64,000 bases of DNA from Cryobacterium luteum (GTDB taxonomy: Bacteria; Actinomycetota; Actinomycetes; Actinomycetales; Microbacteriaceae), in the NCBI RefSeq assembly GCF_900110125.1, contig NZ_FOCN01000011.1, forward strand, positions 61,183 to 125,182, written 5' to 3'. Every line of letters begins with the position of its first letter. Positions within the stretch are counted from its first letter, which is position 1. Positions 26,403 to 35,027 of the stretch are shown piece after piece. The notes under the pieces were generated by a model. It saw only the letters and a list, made by a program, of their open reading frames with translations. It was not told the origin of the DNA and did no database searches. The translations under genes and the position numbers were made by a program.

Positions 26403-27098
26403 GTGAATGAGCCAGCACCCACCCCGGCCGAGTATTGGGAGAACCGGTACCGCGAGAACGGCAAATCCTGGAGCGGGAATGTCAACGCCGCGCTCGAACG
26501 TGAAGTCGCAGGAGTCGCCCCGGGGACAGCACTCGACATCGGCAGCGGTGAGGGCGGGGACGCACTGTGGCTGGCACACAACGGCTGGGTCGTGACCGCA
26601 GTCGATATCGCCCCAACAGCCTTGGCCATCGGCGCTGCGGCCCAGGGCCCAGACGATGTCGTGACCTGGGTAGCTGCGGACCTCGCCGATTGGACGCCAC
26701 CGGGCAGCTACGACCTGGTCACCTCCTGTTTTCTGCACTCTTTTGTCGAGCTTCCGCGCGAGGCGATCCTGCGGAGGGCCGCTGCCGCGGTCGCACCCGA
26801 AGGGCTGCTGCTCGTCGTCGGTCACTCGGGCGCCCCGCACTGGCTGACCGCGCACGATGACGACGAACCTCACGCCGACGAGCACCACCAGAACCCAGGC
26901 GAGCACCGGCACGATGACGCTGACCTGCCCACAGCAGACGACGTTCTTGCTGCACTGTTTTTCGACAATGAGCGTCTCGATCGTGCCGAGTGGACCGTGC
27001 TCACCAACGGGCTGGTCGAACGCCCGATCACCGCTCCCGACGGGTCAGTGATCAGCATCGTCGACAGCGTACTGAAACTGCGACGCACAGCGGCCTGA
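26403..27098 (+). CDS. SAM-dependent methyltransferase (class I, TehB-like)
   Basis: 231 aa from GTG 26403. YWENRYRENGKSWSGN then ALDIGSGEGGDALWLA (motif I, residues about 42-57) and VTAVDIA mark a class I methyltransferase of the TehB/thiopurine type. The stretch between residues about 154 and 180 is rich in His, Asp and Glu (HDDDEPHADEHHQNPGEHRHD) and could bind metal. TehB homologues methylate metalloid oxyanions; the actual acceptor here is unknown. It has its own upstream region of about 220 bp with an AT-rich stretch. Confidence 0.83.
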   Translation: MNEPAPTPAEYWENRYRENGKSWSGNVNAALEREVAGVAPGTALDIGSGEGGDALWLAHNGWVVTAVDIAPTALAIGAAAQGPDDVVTWVAADLADWTPPGSYDLVTSCFLHSFVELPREAILRRAAAAVAPEGLLLVVGHSGAPHWLTAHDDDEPHADEHHQNPGEHRHDDADLPTADDVLAALFFDNERLDRAEWTVLTNGLVERPITAPDGSVISIVDSVLKLRRTAA

Positions 27099-27130
27099 CG
27101 GAGACTTCGGCGGAGGATATCCTCAACGTC

Positions 27131-27163
27131 ATGACCCGCTACGTGATCGACGCGCCGACGACG
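27131..27163 (+). pseudogene. PIN-domain (VapC-like) toxin start, remnant
   Basis: ATG 27131 begins MTRYVIDAPT, the invariant start of a family of actinobacterial PIN-domain toxins, with its first catalytic Asp. The match stops after about 11 codons, and a gene on the opposite strand begins at 27173. It is a 5' scar of a lost VapBC-type module or a chance match. Confidence 0.35.
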
Positions 27164-27172
27164 ACGCCCGGC

Positions 27173-27847
27173 CTAGTCAGCCGGGCCGTAGGGCGAGCGA
27201 ACGACCTCGTCGGCAGAACTGAGGTGCACGCGCCGCGCTCGATCAGCCAGCACGATCGCGACCACTCCGAGCAGCACCGTGCCGCCAATGCGCACCAGGG
27301 CGTCGACACTCATCAACACCACGGCCTCCAGCCCGAAACCCTGGCGGCTGTTCACCGTCACGACTGCCGAAAGCAACCACGAAACGGATGCTGCCCCCAC
27401 GACTCCCGCCGGCACCCAGTTCCACGGCGCCGCCACGACGCCCGCGCGAGCGATCTGCATGACCGCGACCAGCGCCAACGCAAACGTCACGAAAGAGTCG
27501 ACGTAACCAAACGCGAACAGCCCGTCCGACAGGGGGTCGTTCGAAAAGCTGGACGCGATGACATCCTGCAGCACCGACCCGAGCAGAAGCCAAGCGGCCA
27601 GCGCCGTCAGGGCGATGGTCCCCAGCGGACGCCGAGCCGTCACGCTTCCAGCCCCGCGGATACCGAATGCGAAGACCAACAGGGCTGCGGAGAAGAGTAC
27701 CGGCCTGATACTCCCGCCGAGTGGGATCAGGGCCAGCGCGGGCTGTGCGACGCCGATGACCACCGTGGCGAGCAACAATGCTCCACCGATCAACCACGCG
27801 CGCGATGCATCAGACTCTGAGCGATGTGACTTCAATGCCTCAACCAT
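27173..27847 (-). CDS. Six-to-seven-TM membrane protein, unknown
   Basis: 224 aa from ATG 27847 (an ATG at 27856 is also possible). Hydrophobic segments include WLIGGALLLATVVIGVAQPALALI, LFSAALLVFAFGIRGAG, LTALAAWLLLGSVLQDVI and VGAASVSWLLSAVVTV. The C-terminus is short and charged (DRARRVHLSSADEVVRS). No family recognised. It is monocistronic and divergent from nothing obvious. A longer frame to 27973 would extend into sequence that looks like a gene remnant on the other strand. Confidence 0.65.
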   Translation of the reverse strand: MVEALKSHRSESDASRAWLIGGALLLATVVIGVAQPALALIPLGGSIRPVLFSAALLVFAFGIRGAGSVTARRPLGTIALTALAAWLLLGSVLQDVIASSFSNDPLSDGLFAFGYVDSFVTFALALVAVMQIARAGVVAAPWNWVPAGVVGAASVSWLLSAVVTVNSRQGFGLEAVVLMSVDALVRIGGTVLLGVVAIVLADRARRVHLSSADEVVRSPYGPAD

Positions 27848-27879
27848 GGTCCCCATGGTACTCAGCGAGCTCGCAGACA

Positions 27880-28090
27880 GTTCTCGAGCACGACGGACCC
27901 AGGTGGTAGCGCCACCTACTGCTCCACACCGGGCTGGAAAATCCTCATCCGAGGCGACCAATACTGGCCGCAACCCGCCGCTGAGATCGACCCGGCACAG
28001 ACGCTGATCGCCCTGCCCAGCAAGAACCCGTTCCTACAGCAGCCGCTCCCGCTCGAAGTCCCGAGCCAACGGTTCGATGTCGGGCTGTGA
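27880..28090 (+). other. Possible 3' remnant of an unknown gene, in a 340-bp gap
   Basis: The plus-strand frame ending at TGA 28088-28090 reads like real protein (TPGWKILIRGDQYWPQPA ... RFDVGL) but has no start codon that makes sense; it continues upstream into the oppositely oriented membrane gene. I do not recognise it. The gap 27848-28186 otherwise shows no gene, promoter or terminator I can support. Confidence 0.25.
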
Positions 28091-28186
28091 CCCGGGGCTG
28101 TGAAACTCAACCGTCAGTGGCTGCACGTGACGGGCGCGGCATCCGCTCTCGACAAGCGGACGCCGCATCCCACGCAACATTCTCGA

Positions 28187-29737
28187 CTATTCCTCGTGCT
28201 CGCCGTAGCGCGGCGCGGCCAGGCTGAGCGTCTCGCCGCGGAAGAAGGCCGGACGCACCCGGGACTGCACGAGCATGATGACTACGCCGATGAGCAGAAT
28301 GGCCATGCCGAGCACGAAGACCAGACCCAGCCCGAAGATCTCGGAACCGCTGCCGTAGTTCGGATCCATGCTGTCGATGAGGGTCGTGCAAAACAGCACC
28401 GTCAGGATGATGCCGCCGACCAACGGGAACACGAAGGTGAAGAAGGCGTTCCGCACGGTGGCGAACCACTGCCGGCGAAAGTACCAGACGCAGGCGAACG
28501 CGGTCAGGCCGTAGTAAAAGCAGATCATCATGCCGAGGGTCGTGATGGTGTCCCAGAGCACGTCCTCACTGACGAATCGCATGATCGTATAGAACCCGGC
28601 GGCGACGATCGCCGAGGCGATGGTCGCATACCCGGGGGTGAAGAAGCGCGGGCTGACCTTGGCGTAGGCCGGCGGCAGGGCGCCGTAGTGGCCCATCGCG
28701 AGCAGGGTACGGGCCGGTGAGACGAAAGTGGACTGCAGCGACGCGGCCGAACTGGAGAGCACGGCGATCGACATGAGCACCGCGAACGGTCCGAGTGCCG
28801 GGCCGGCCAGGGCAAAGAACACGTTGCCCTGAATGTCGGGGTTGCCCAGGCCCACGCCCACGCCGCCGACGCCCGCGAAGGAGATGGCCGCGATCGCGAC
28901 GAACAGGTAGAGCACCATGACGATGATCACGGTGAGGGTCGCGGCGCGACCGGGCGTCGAGCGCGAGCCCTTGGTCTCTTCCGACATGGTCAGCGTGACG
29001 TCCCAGCCCCAGAAGATGAAGATGGACAGGCTCAGTCCGGCCGCGAAAGCCGAGAACGAGGTGACGGCGAAGGGGTCGAACCACGAGAGCGAGACCGGCG
29101 TCGGGTCGAACGCCGAGCCGTTCGCAATATGCACGAAAGCCATGATGCCGAAGCCGACCAACACGATCAGTTGAAAACCGACCAGCCAGTACTGCACCTT
29201 CTGGGTCGTCTGCATGTCCCGATAACTGATCCAGGTGGCGATCAGAATGAACACGAGACAGGTTCCCACGTTGATGAACGGATTGCCGGCGAGCCCCGCA
29301 ATCTCGGCGCTGTTGCCGAAGATCTGCGAGAGCATCAGGTAGAAGAAGTCGACCGCGATGCCGGCGAGGTTGCTCAGCACCACGACCGTGGCGGCGATGA
29401 GGCCCCAGCCGGCCATCCAGCCGATCCAGGGCCCGAAAGCCCGCGTCGCCCAGGTGAAGCTCGTGCCGCTGTCCGGCATGGCCTTGTTCAGTTCGCGGTA
29501 GCCGAGGGCCACGAGCAGCATGGGGATGAAGCCGGCCACGAAGATCGCCGGGAGTTGCAGACCGACCTCGGCCACGGTGGGGCCGAGGGCTCCGGTGAGC
29601 GTGTAAGCAGGGGCAATGCAGGAGATGCCGATGATGACGGCACCGACCAGTCCGACGGAGCCGGCGCTCAGGCCCTTCTTGGAGATGCCACCGTTCTGCT
29701 GGTCAACGGCTGCACTGGCGTTGAGTTCTTGAGTCAT
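28187..29737 (-). CDS. APC-superfamily amino acid/polyamine permease
   Basis: 516 aa with about 12 membrane segments. AGSVGLVGAVIIGISCIAPAYTLTGALG at TM1 and PDSGTSFTWATRAFGPWIGWMAGW at TM2-3 are the APC signature. It lies 6 bp downstream of the universal stress gene, in the gabT-gabD-puo-usp operon, so putrescine, GABA or a related amine is the likely substrate. That inference rests on context. It is the last gene of the unit. Confidence 0.88.
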   Translation of the reverse strand: MTQELNASAAVDQQNGGISKKGLSAGSVGLVGAVIIGISCIAPAYTLTGALGPTVAEVGLQLPAIFVAGFIPMLLVALGYRELNKAMPDSGTSFTWATRAFGPWIGWMAGWGLIAATVVVLSNLAGIAVDFFYLMLSQIFGNSAEIAGLAGNPFINVGTCLVFILIATWISYRDMQTTQKVQYWLVGFQLIVLVGFGIMAFVHIANGSAFDPTPVSLSWFDPFAVTSFSAFAAGLSLSIFIFWGWDVTLTMSEETKGSRSTPGRAATLTVIIVMVLYLFVAIAAISFAGVGGVGVGLGNPDIQGNVFFALAGPALGPFAVLMSIAVLSSSAASLQSTFVSPARTLLAMGHYGALPPAYAKVSPRFFTPGYATIASAIVAAGFYTIMRFVSEDVLWDTITTLGMMICFYYGLTAFACVWYFRRQWFATVRNAFFTFVFPLVGGIILTVLFCTTLIDSMDPNYGSGSEIFGLGLVFVLGMAILLIGVVIMLVQSRVRPAFFRGETLSLAAPRYGEHEE

Positions 29738-29743
29738 TGTCTC

Positions 29744-30616
29744 TTATTCCTTCACCGTCTCGATGAAATCTCGCGGCACCACGATAAGCGGTACCGGCAG
29801 TTCGCGCAGCATCTTGGCCGCAATCGAACCCAGAAAAAGTCGATTTGGTTGCGCCAGCCGGCTGGAGCCGACCAGGCAGACCTCGGCTGCATCCCAATGC
29901 AGGCCGCGAACGGCGTGCTCGATGCTGCCGCCGGAGGCGACGCTCGCCGTGACATCGAGCCCGTCCATCAAATGTTCGGTGGCGTAATCGAGCACCGACT
30001 GGGCGGGGTCGGCGGCCAGCTGAATGGCCTCGGCATCGGCGCCGGGGCGATCGATGGCGACGAGAGAAACCAGCCGCAGCGGGGCATCCACTGTGCGTGC
30101 CAGGCGGATGCCGGCCGTCAGCAGTCCGTCGGCTCCCGGTTTGGTGCCAACCGCGCAGGTGACCCGGCCGATCGGTTCGTCGGTGCCCATGACCCTGGTG
30201 CCTTCGGGCGCAAGCGCCACGGGCACAGGGGAGGAATGCAGCAGCCCGCCAGCGACGCTGCCGATCGCGAACCGGCCGAGCAGGCCGTGCGTGGCCGCGC
30301 CGACCACGATCAGATTTGCCTCCAGCCGCGCGGCAGCGGCGAGCAGCCCCTGGGTGAAGGAGTCGGCGTGTTCGAGGTGGGTGTGCACGGAGATGCCCGC
30401 AGGCACCAGGGCGCGCGCTTCGTCCAGCCAGCCCTCGGCCGTGTCGAGCAAGAGGCGGTCGTATCCGGGGTCGGCGGGGGTCAGCGTCGCGCGCTCGCCC
30501 CCGTTGAGCACGAGCACCACGTCGAGTACGGAGCCGGGCGCCCGGGCGAGGCGCACGCCGAGGGCCAGGGCATCCGCTCCCGCCGGGGTGGCGGTGTAAC
30601 CGACCAGAAACCTCAC
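29744..30616 (-). CDS. Tandem universal stress protein (two UspA domains)
   Basis: 290 aa. The first UspA domain begins FLVGYTATPAGADALALGVRLA. It ends with the ATP-binding pattern IVVGAATHGLLGRFAIGSVAGGLLHSSPVPV. The second domain ends CLVGSSRLAQPNRLFLGSIAAKMLRELPVPLIVVP, where the usual GxxGxxxxGS is less conserved. Its ATG overlaps the putrescine oxidase stop by 4 bp, so it belongs to the amine operon. Its role there is unclear; it might sense ATP or stress caused by H2O2 from the oxidase. Confidence 0.88.
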   Translation of the reverse strand: MRFLVGYTATPAGADALALGVRLARAPGSVLDVVLVLNGGERATLTPADPGYDRLLLDTAEGWLDEARALVPAGISVHTHLEHADSFTQGLLAAAARLEANLIVVGAATHGLLGRFAIGSVAGGLLHSSPVPVALAPEGTRVMGTDEPIGRVTCAVGTKPGADGLLTAGIRLARTVDAPLRLVSLVAIDRPGADAEAIQLAADPAQSVLDYATEHLMDGLDVTASVASGGSIEHAVRGLHWDAAEVCLVGSSRLAQPNRLFLGSIAAKMLRELPVPLIVVPRDFIETVKE

Positions 30617-31989
30617 GCGCTCGGCCCGGTCAGGGGCGCGGGGGCCGCGATGATCGCCGCCGCCGTTTCCTGCCCGACCCGAATGGCGCCGTCAACGTGC
30701 TGGTAGCCCTTACCGGCCATATCGCTGCAGGAGAAAGAGATGGGACCGACGGGGCTGCGCAGCTCGGCGCCGTACCGGGCCAGTCCGCCCATATCGAAGC
30801 TTGCCGCGTAGGCGCCGCGGGTCCATTCTTCGGAGCCCCAGTCGCTTTCGTAGTAGACGACCGGGTGCAGCGCCTGCTCTCCGTAGTAGTGCGACATCGA
30901 CTCGAGGATGCGCTTCTTGCGTTCGTCGGCCGAAAGCGCGAAGACGCCGTCCGCTTCCTCATCGGAGACAAAACCCACCAGGGTACCGCGCGGGTCGTCG
31001 AAGTTGGTGTTGTCGTAGGCCTCGTGCACCAGCTCGTAGGGGCTGAAGGCGGTACCGGAGAGATTGTCGGCACGCCAGAACGGTGTCTCGTAAACGGCGT
31101 GCACCTTGATCACGAAGCCCATGGAGAGGTGCTGGTGCAGCTGCTGCTGCCGACGCGGCAGGGGAGGGTCGAAGCTGATCCGGCTGATCAGCGGCGGCGG
31201 AACGGCCACGATGGCGTGCCGGGCGGTCACCGTCATGCCGTCGGCGACAACCGTGACACCCGCCTCGTTCCAGGCGAGGCTGCGCACGGGCTGCCCGAGA
31301 TAGACATCGCTGCCGAGCTTCTCGGCCAGCAGCAGCGGCACCTGCTGCAGCCCGCCGACCACGCGCTCGTCGAGAATGAAATCGGCGTCGACGAGGTTAC
31401 TGAACGACCCGGCGCTGGCCGCCATGAGCAGCGCCTGCAAGGCCGAGAACGCGTGCGCCGGCTTGGTGAGCATGGCCCCGGCAATGAACATGCCGATGTT
31501 GTCGCGGGCTTCCTGGTCGTCGGTCTGCGTCTCCAGCCAGCGACTGAACGATATCTCGTCGAGTTCCTTGGCGAGCGGATGCTCCCAGGGACGATCCGGG
31601 TTGATCTCGGCCACGAGGGCGTCGAGCTTGTCAATCAAGCCCACGATCTGCGCCTCGGTACCGGCCGGAACGGGAAAGATCTCCCCGTCGAACCGGCTGA
31701 CCACACCGGACCCGTTGATGTAAACGTTGCGGCCGGCCCGGTAGCGTGGATAGGTTTCCAGGCCCAGCTCGGCCAGCGTGCCCTTGAGGGCATGCTGGTC
31801 GGGCGAGACCCATTGGCCGCCGATCTCGAGCATGGCGCCCTCGATCTGGTCGGTCCACAGGCGCCCGCCGACGCGATCGCGGGCTTCGAGCACGACCACA
31901 CTGAGGCCGGCTTTCTGCAGTGCGGTGGCGGCGGTGAGACCGGATGCCCCGGCGCCGATAATAACGACGTCACGATCAATCGTGGTCAT
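30613..31989 (-). CDS. puo: Putrescine oxidase-like flavin amine oxidase
   Basis: 458 aa from ATG 31989. MTTIDRDVVIIGAGASGLTAA is the FAD-binding loop. MLEIGGQWVSPDQHALKGTL, NIGMFIAGAMLTKPAHAFSALQ, RGTLVGFVSDEEAD and YESDWGSEEWTRGAYAAS match actinobacterial putrescine oxidase (Kocuria/Rhodococcus) closely from memory. It oxidises putrescine to 4-aminobutanal, ammonia and H2O2. Lacking a signal peptide, it is cytosolic. It sits 25 bp after gabD and overlaps usp by 4 bp. With GabD and GabT it completes a putrescine-to-succinate route. Confidence 0.88.
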   Translation of the reverse strand: MTTIDRDVVIIGAGASGLTAATALQKAGLSVVVLEARDRVGGRLWTDQIEGAMLEIGGQWVSPDQHALKGTLAELGLETYPRYRAGRNVYINGSGVVSRFDGEIFPVPAGTEAQIVGLIDKLDALVAEINPDRPWEHPLAKELDEISFSRWLETQTDDQEARDNIGMFIAGAMLTKPAHAFSALQALLMAASAGSFSNLVDADFILDERVVGGLQQVPLLLAEKLGSDVYLGQPVRSLAWNEAGVTVVADGMTVTARHAIVAVPPPLISRISFDPPLPRRQQQLHQHLSMGFVIKVHAVYETPFWRADNLSGTAFSPYELVHEAYDNTNFDDPRGTLVGFVSDEEADGVFALSADERKKRILESMSHYYGEQALHPVVYYESDWGSEEWTRGAYAASFDMGGLARYGAELRSPVGPISFSCSDMAGKGYQHVDGAIRVGQETAAAIIAAPAPLTGPSA

Positions 31990-32014
31990 GGTTGCTCCTG
32001 TGGTGACTGGCGGG

Positions 32015-33502
32015 TTAGACCGCGGGAATGAGGGTGTACTTGGTCGAGAGGTACTCGTGGATGCCTTCGAGGCCACCCTCACGACCCAGTCCGGACTGTT
32101 TGACACCGCCGAACGGTGCCGCGGCGTTGGAGACGAGGCCGGTATTCAGGCCCATCATTCCCGTGTCGATACTGTCGATCATACGGTGTCCACGTGCGAT
32201 ATCGGTGGTGAAAACATAACCAATCAGACCATATTCGGTGTCATTTGACATTTCAATGGCCTCTTCGTCTGTTTCGAAGGTTCTGATGCCAACGACAGGT
32301 CCGAAGATCTCCTCCCGCACCATGCGGCTGTCGGCGCTCACGTTGGCCAACACGGTCGGCGTGTAGAACGAGCCGGGGCCCTCGGGGCGCGTGCCGCCGG
32401 TGAGCAGGGTGGCACCGTGGGCGAGGGCGTCCTGCACCAGGGATTCAATGTTGTCGACGGCCGCGTCGGTCACGAGCGGACCGAAGTTCACCGTGGGGTC
32501 GATGCCGGGGCCCGGCACGAGCTCGTTCACTCGCGCGGTCAGTCGACGGCCGAATTCCTCGGCTACCGACGCGTGCACGATGAATCGGTTGGCAGCCGTG
32601 CAGGCTTGGCCGGTGTTGCGAAACTTCGCGATCATCGCTCCGGTGACTGCCTTCTCAAGGTCGGCGTCGGCGAACACGACGAAGGGAGCGTTGCCGCCGA
32701 GCTCCATCGAGGTGCGCAGCACATTCTGGGCGGCCTGGGCGATGAGCGCCCGCCCGACGACGGTCGACCCGGTGAAGCTGAGCTTGCGCAGCCGAGGGTC
32801 GGCGATGATCGGGGCCGATACCGCCTGCGACTGGTTCGTCGTGATGACGTTAACGACACCGGCCGGCACACCGGCATCTTCCAGCAGCTGCACGAACAGC
32901 AGGGTGGTCAGCGGTGTCAGCTCAGCCGGCTTGACCACCACGGTGCAGCCGGCGGCGAGTGCCGGCGCGATCTTGCGGGTGGCCATGGCGAGGGGAAAGT
33001 TCCACGGCGTGATCAGGTAGCAGGGCCCGACCGGTCGTTGGGTTACGACCATCGTGCCGGTCCCCTCCGGGGTGGGGCCGTAGCGGCCGCTGATGCGCAC
33101 GGCTTCTTCGCTGAACCAGCGCAGAAACTCGCCGCCGTAGCTGACCTCGGAGTTGGCTTCGGCGATCGGCTTGCCCATTTCGAGCGTCATGAGGGTGGCG
33201 AAGTCGTCACGTCGCTCCTGCAGCAGGTCGAAGGCGCGCCGCAGAATCTCGGCGCGTATCCGGGCCGGGGTGGCCGCCCACGAGCTCGCTGCCCGAGCGG
33301 CCGCATCGAGCGCACGGGTGCCGTCGGCGACGGATGCGTTCTGAATCTGCTTGAGAACCCGCCCGGTAGCCGGGTCGGTCACCACGATCAGATCCCCCGT
33401 GCCGTTTACCCACTGGCCGTCGATGTACAGCTGGTCGGGTACCCGAGCCAACAGTTCGACCTCCGTCGACCGCACAGCGGCACTCTCGATCACGGCGCTC
33501 AT
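32015..33502 (-). CDS. gabD: NAD(P)-dependent (semi)aldehyde dehydrogenase, GabD-like
   Basis: 495 aa. The PWNFPLAMATRKIAPALAAG block, SMELGGNAP (general base Glu) and GQACTAANRF with nucleophile C301 are aldehyde dehydrogenase signatures of the succinate-semialdehyde subgroup. It could oxidise succinate semialdehyde from GabT, and possibly 4-aminobutanal from the putrescine oxidase, since no second aldehyde dehydrogenase is in the operon. It overlaps gabT by 4 bp. A degraded relative of this gene lies at 48.7 kb. Confidence 0.9.
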   Translation of the reverse strand: MSAVIESAAVRSTEVELLARVPDQLYIDGQWVNGTGDLIVVTDPATGRVLKQIQNASVADGTRALDAAARAASSWAATPARIRAEILRRAFDLLQERRDDFATLMTLEMGKPIAEANSEVSYGGEFLRWFSEEAVRISGRYGPTPEGTGTMVVTQRPVGPCYLITPWNFPLAMATRKIAPALAAGCTVVVKPAELTPLTTLLFVQLLEDAGVPAGVVNVITTNQSQAVSAPIIADPRLRKLSFTGSTVVGRALIAQAAQNVLRTSMELGGNAPFVVFADADLEKAVTGAMIAKFRNTGQACTAANRFIVHASVAEEFGRRLTARVNELVPGPGIDPTVNFGPLVTDAAVDNIESLVQDALAHGATLLTGGTRPEGPGSFYTPTVLANVSADSRMVREEIFGPVVGIRTFETDEEAIEMSNDTEYGLIGYVFTTDIARGHRMIDSIDTGMMGLNTGLVSNAAAPFGGVKQSGLGREGGLEGIHEYLSTKYTLIPAV

Positions 33503-34878
33503 GCTGCGGCCGAATCGGCAGCCAGCGCGTCGGCCAGAACCTGCAAGCCCTCGAGCAGCAGGTCGTCGGGAATGCTGAGCGGCGGCAGAAGGCGGATGAC
33601 GTTGCCGTAGGTTCCGCAGCCGAGCAGGATCACACCCTGCGCGTGGCAGGCGGCGATGACGCGATTGGTCAGCCCAGCATCCGGCTCCCCGGTAGCGGGG
33701 TCGACGATTTCGATGGCCGTCATGGCGCCGCGACCGCGCACCTCAATGATGCGCGAGTCGACCGCGGCGAGCGCGGTCAGGCGGTCACCCATGATCTGTC
33801 CGAGGGTGGCGGCGCGCTCCACCAGGTTGTCCGTCTCGTAGGTGTCGATGGTGGCGAGCGCGGCGGCACAGGCGAGCGGGTTGCCACCGTAGGTACCACC
33901 GAGGCCGCCGGCCTGCGGCGAGTCCATGATGTCGGCGCGGCCGGTGACGGCCGACAGCGGCAAGCCGCCGGCGATGCCCTTGGCGGTGCAGATCATGTCG
34001 GGCACGATGCCCTCGAATTCACAGGCGAACATGTGCCCCGTGCGGGCGAAGCCGGTCTGGATTTCGTCGGCGATGAAGACGACCTCGTTGGCGCGGCACC
34101 AGGCCAGCAGGGTGGCCAGAAAACCCGGAGCTGGAACGATGAAGCCGCCCTCGCCCTGGATGGGTTCGATGATGATCGCGGCGAGGTTGCTCGCGCCGAC
34201 CTGCTTCTCGATCTGGGAGATGGCCCGATTGGCTGCAACGACGCCGTCTAGGCCGCCGTCGCGCAGCGGGTAGGACATCGGTGCGCGGTAGACCTCGGGA
34301 GCGAACGGACCGAAGCCGCTCTTGTACGGCTGGTTCTTGGCGGTCAGGCCCATGGTCAGGTTGGTGCGGCCGTGATAGGCATGGTCGAAGGCCACGATGG
34401 CCTGCTTGCCGGTGAAGTGCCGGGCGATTTTGACGGCGTTCTCGACCGCTTCAGCACCGGAGTTGAACAGCACGCTGCGCTTCTCGTGGTCACCGGGCGT
34501 GAGCCGGTTCAGGGCTTCGGCCACTTCGATGTAGGAGTCGTAGGGTGCCACGGTGAAGCAGGTGTGGGTGAACTGAGCCAGCTGGGCAGCGACGGCCTCG
34601 ACGACGCGCGGAGCGCTGTTGCCGACGCCGGTGACGGCGATGCCCGATCCGAGGTCGATGAGTGAGTTGCCGTCGATGTCAACGAGAACGCCTCCGCCGG
34701 CGGCTGCGACGTAGACGGGCAGCGCGATGCCGACGCCGGCCGAGACCGCCCGGGCCTTACGTTCACTCAGCGCCTTCGACTTCGGCCCGGGGATGCTCGT
34801 GACCAGCTTGCGTTCCTGAGCCAGCGAGGGACCACCGAGCGGCGTGCCGGTGGGGCGAGCGGGAGCTACGAGTGTCAT
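33499..34878 (-). CDS. gabT: 4-aminobutyrate aminotransferase
   Basis: 459 aa from ATG 34878. Class III aminotransferase motifs: NSGAEAVENAVKIARH, FDHAYHGRTNLTMGLTAK, IIEPIQGEGGF, VFIADEIQTGFARTG and the PLP lysine in CTAKGIAGGLPLSAV. It transfers the amino group of GABA to 2-oxoglutarate, yielding succinate semialdehyde. It is the first gene of the five-gene operon and divergent from the PucR-type regulator. An upstream frame to 35004 has no similarity and overlaps the regulatory region. Confidence 0.92.
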   Translation of the reverse strand: MTLVAPARPTGTPLGGPSLAQERKLVTSIPGPKSKALSERKARAVSAGVGIALPVYVAAAGGGVLVDIDGNSLIDLGSGIAVTGVGNSAPRVVEAVAAQLAQFTHTCFTVAPYDSYIEVAEALNRLTPGDHEKRSVLFNSGAEAVENAVKIARHFTGKQAIVAFDHAYHGRTNLTMGLTAKNQPYKSGFGPFAPEVYRAPMSYPLRDGGLDGVVAANRAISQIEKQVGASNLAAIIIEPIQGEGGFIVPAPGFLATLLAWCRANEVVFIADEIQTGFARTGHMFACEFEGIVPDMICTAKGIAGGLPLSAVTGRADIMDSPQAGGLGGTYGGNPLACAAALATIDTYETDNLVERAATLGQIMGDRLTALAAVDSRIIEVRGRGAMTAIEIVDPATGEPDAGLTNRVIAACHAQGVILLGCGTYGNVIRLLPPLSIPDDLLLEGLQVLADALAADSAAA

Positions 34879-34982
34879 GAGGGTTCCGATCGATGCGAGG
34901 GCGGTATCGCGGCACGATGCCGCTGTGCCAGAGCAGCACGGGGCAATGTTAGACAGAAACAGGTCAGCCACCGCCATCCCGC

Positions 34983-35021
34983 CTGTATAGTGTGGGCATG
35001 TCAACTCGCCTATCTGTATAG
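34983..35021. promoter_or_regulatory. Direct repeat CTGTATAG between gabT and the PucR-type regulator
   Basis: CTGTATAG occurs at 34983-34990 and 35014-35021. The spacing of 31 bp start to start is about three helical turns. It lies in the 149-bp divergent intergenic region, just ahead of the regulator's ATG (35028). This fits a binding site for the regulator controlling itself and the gab/puo operon; the site is inferred. Confidence 0.45.
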
Positions 35022-35027
35022 GGACCG

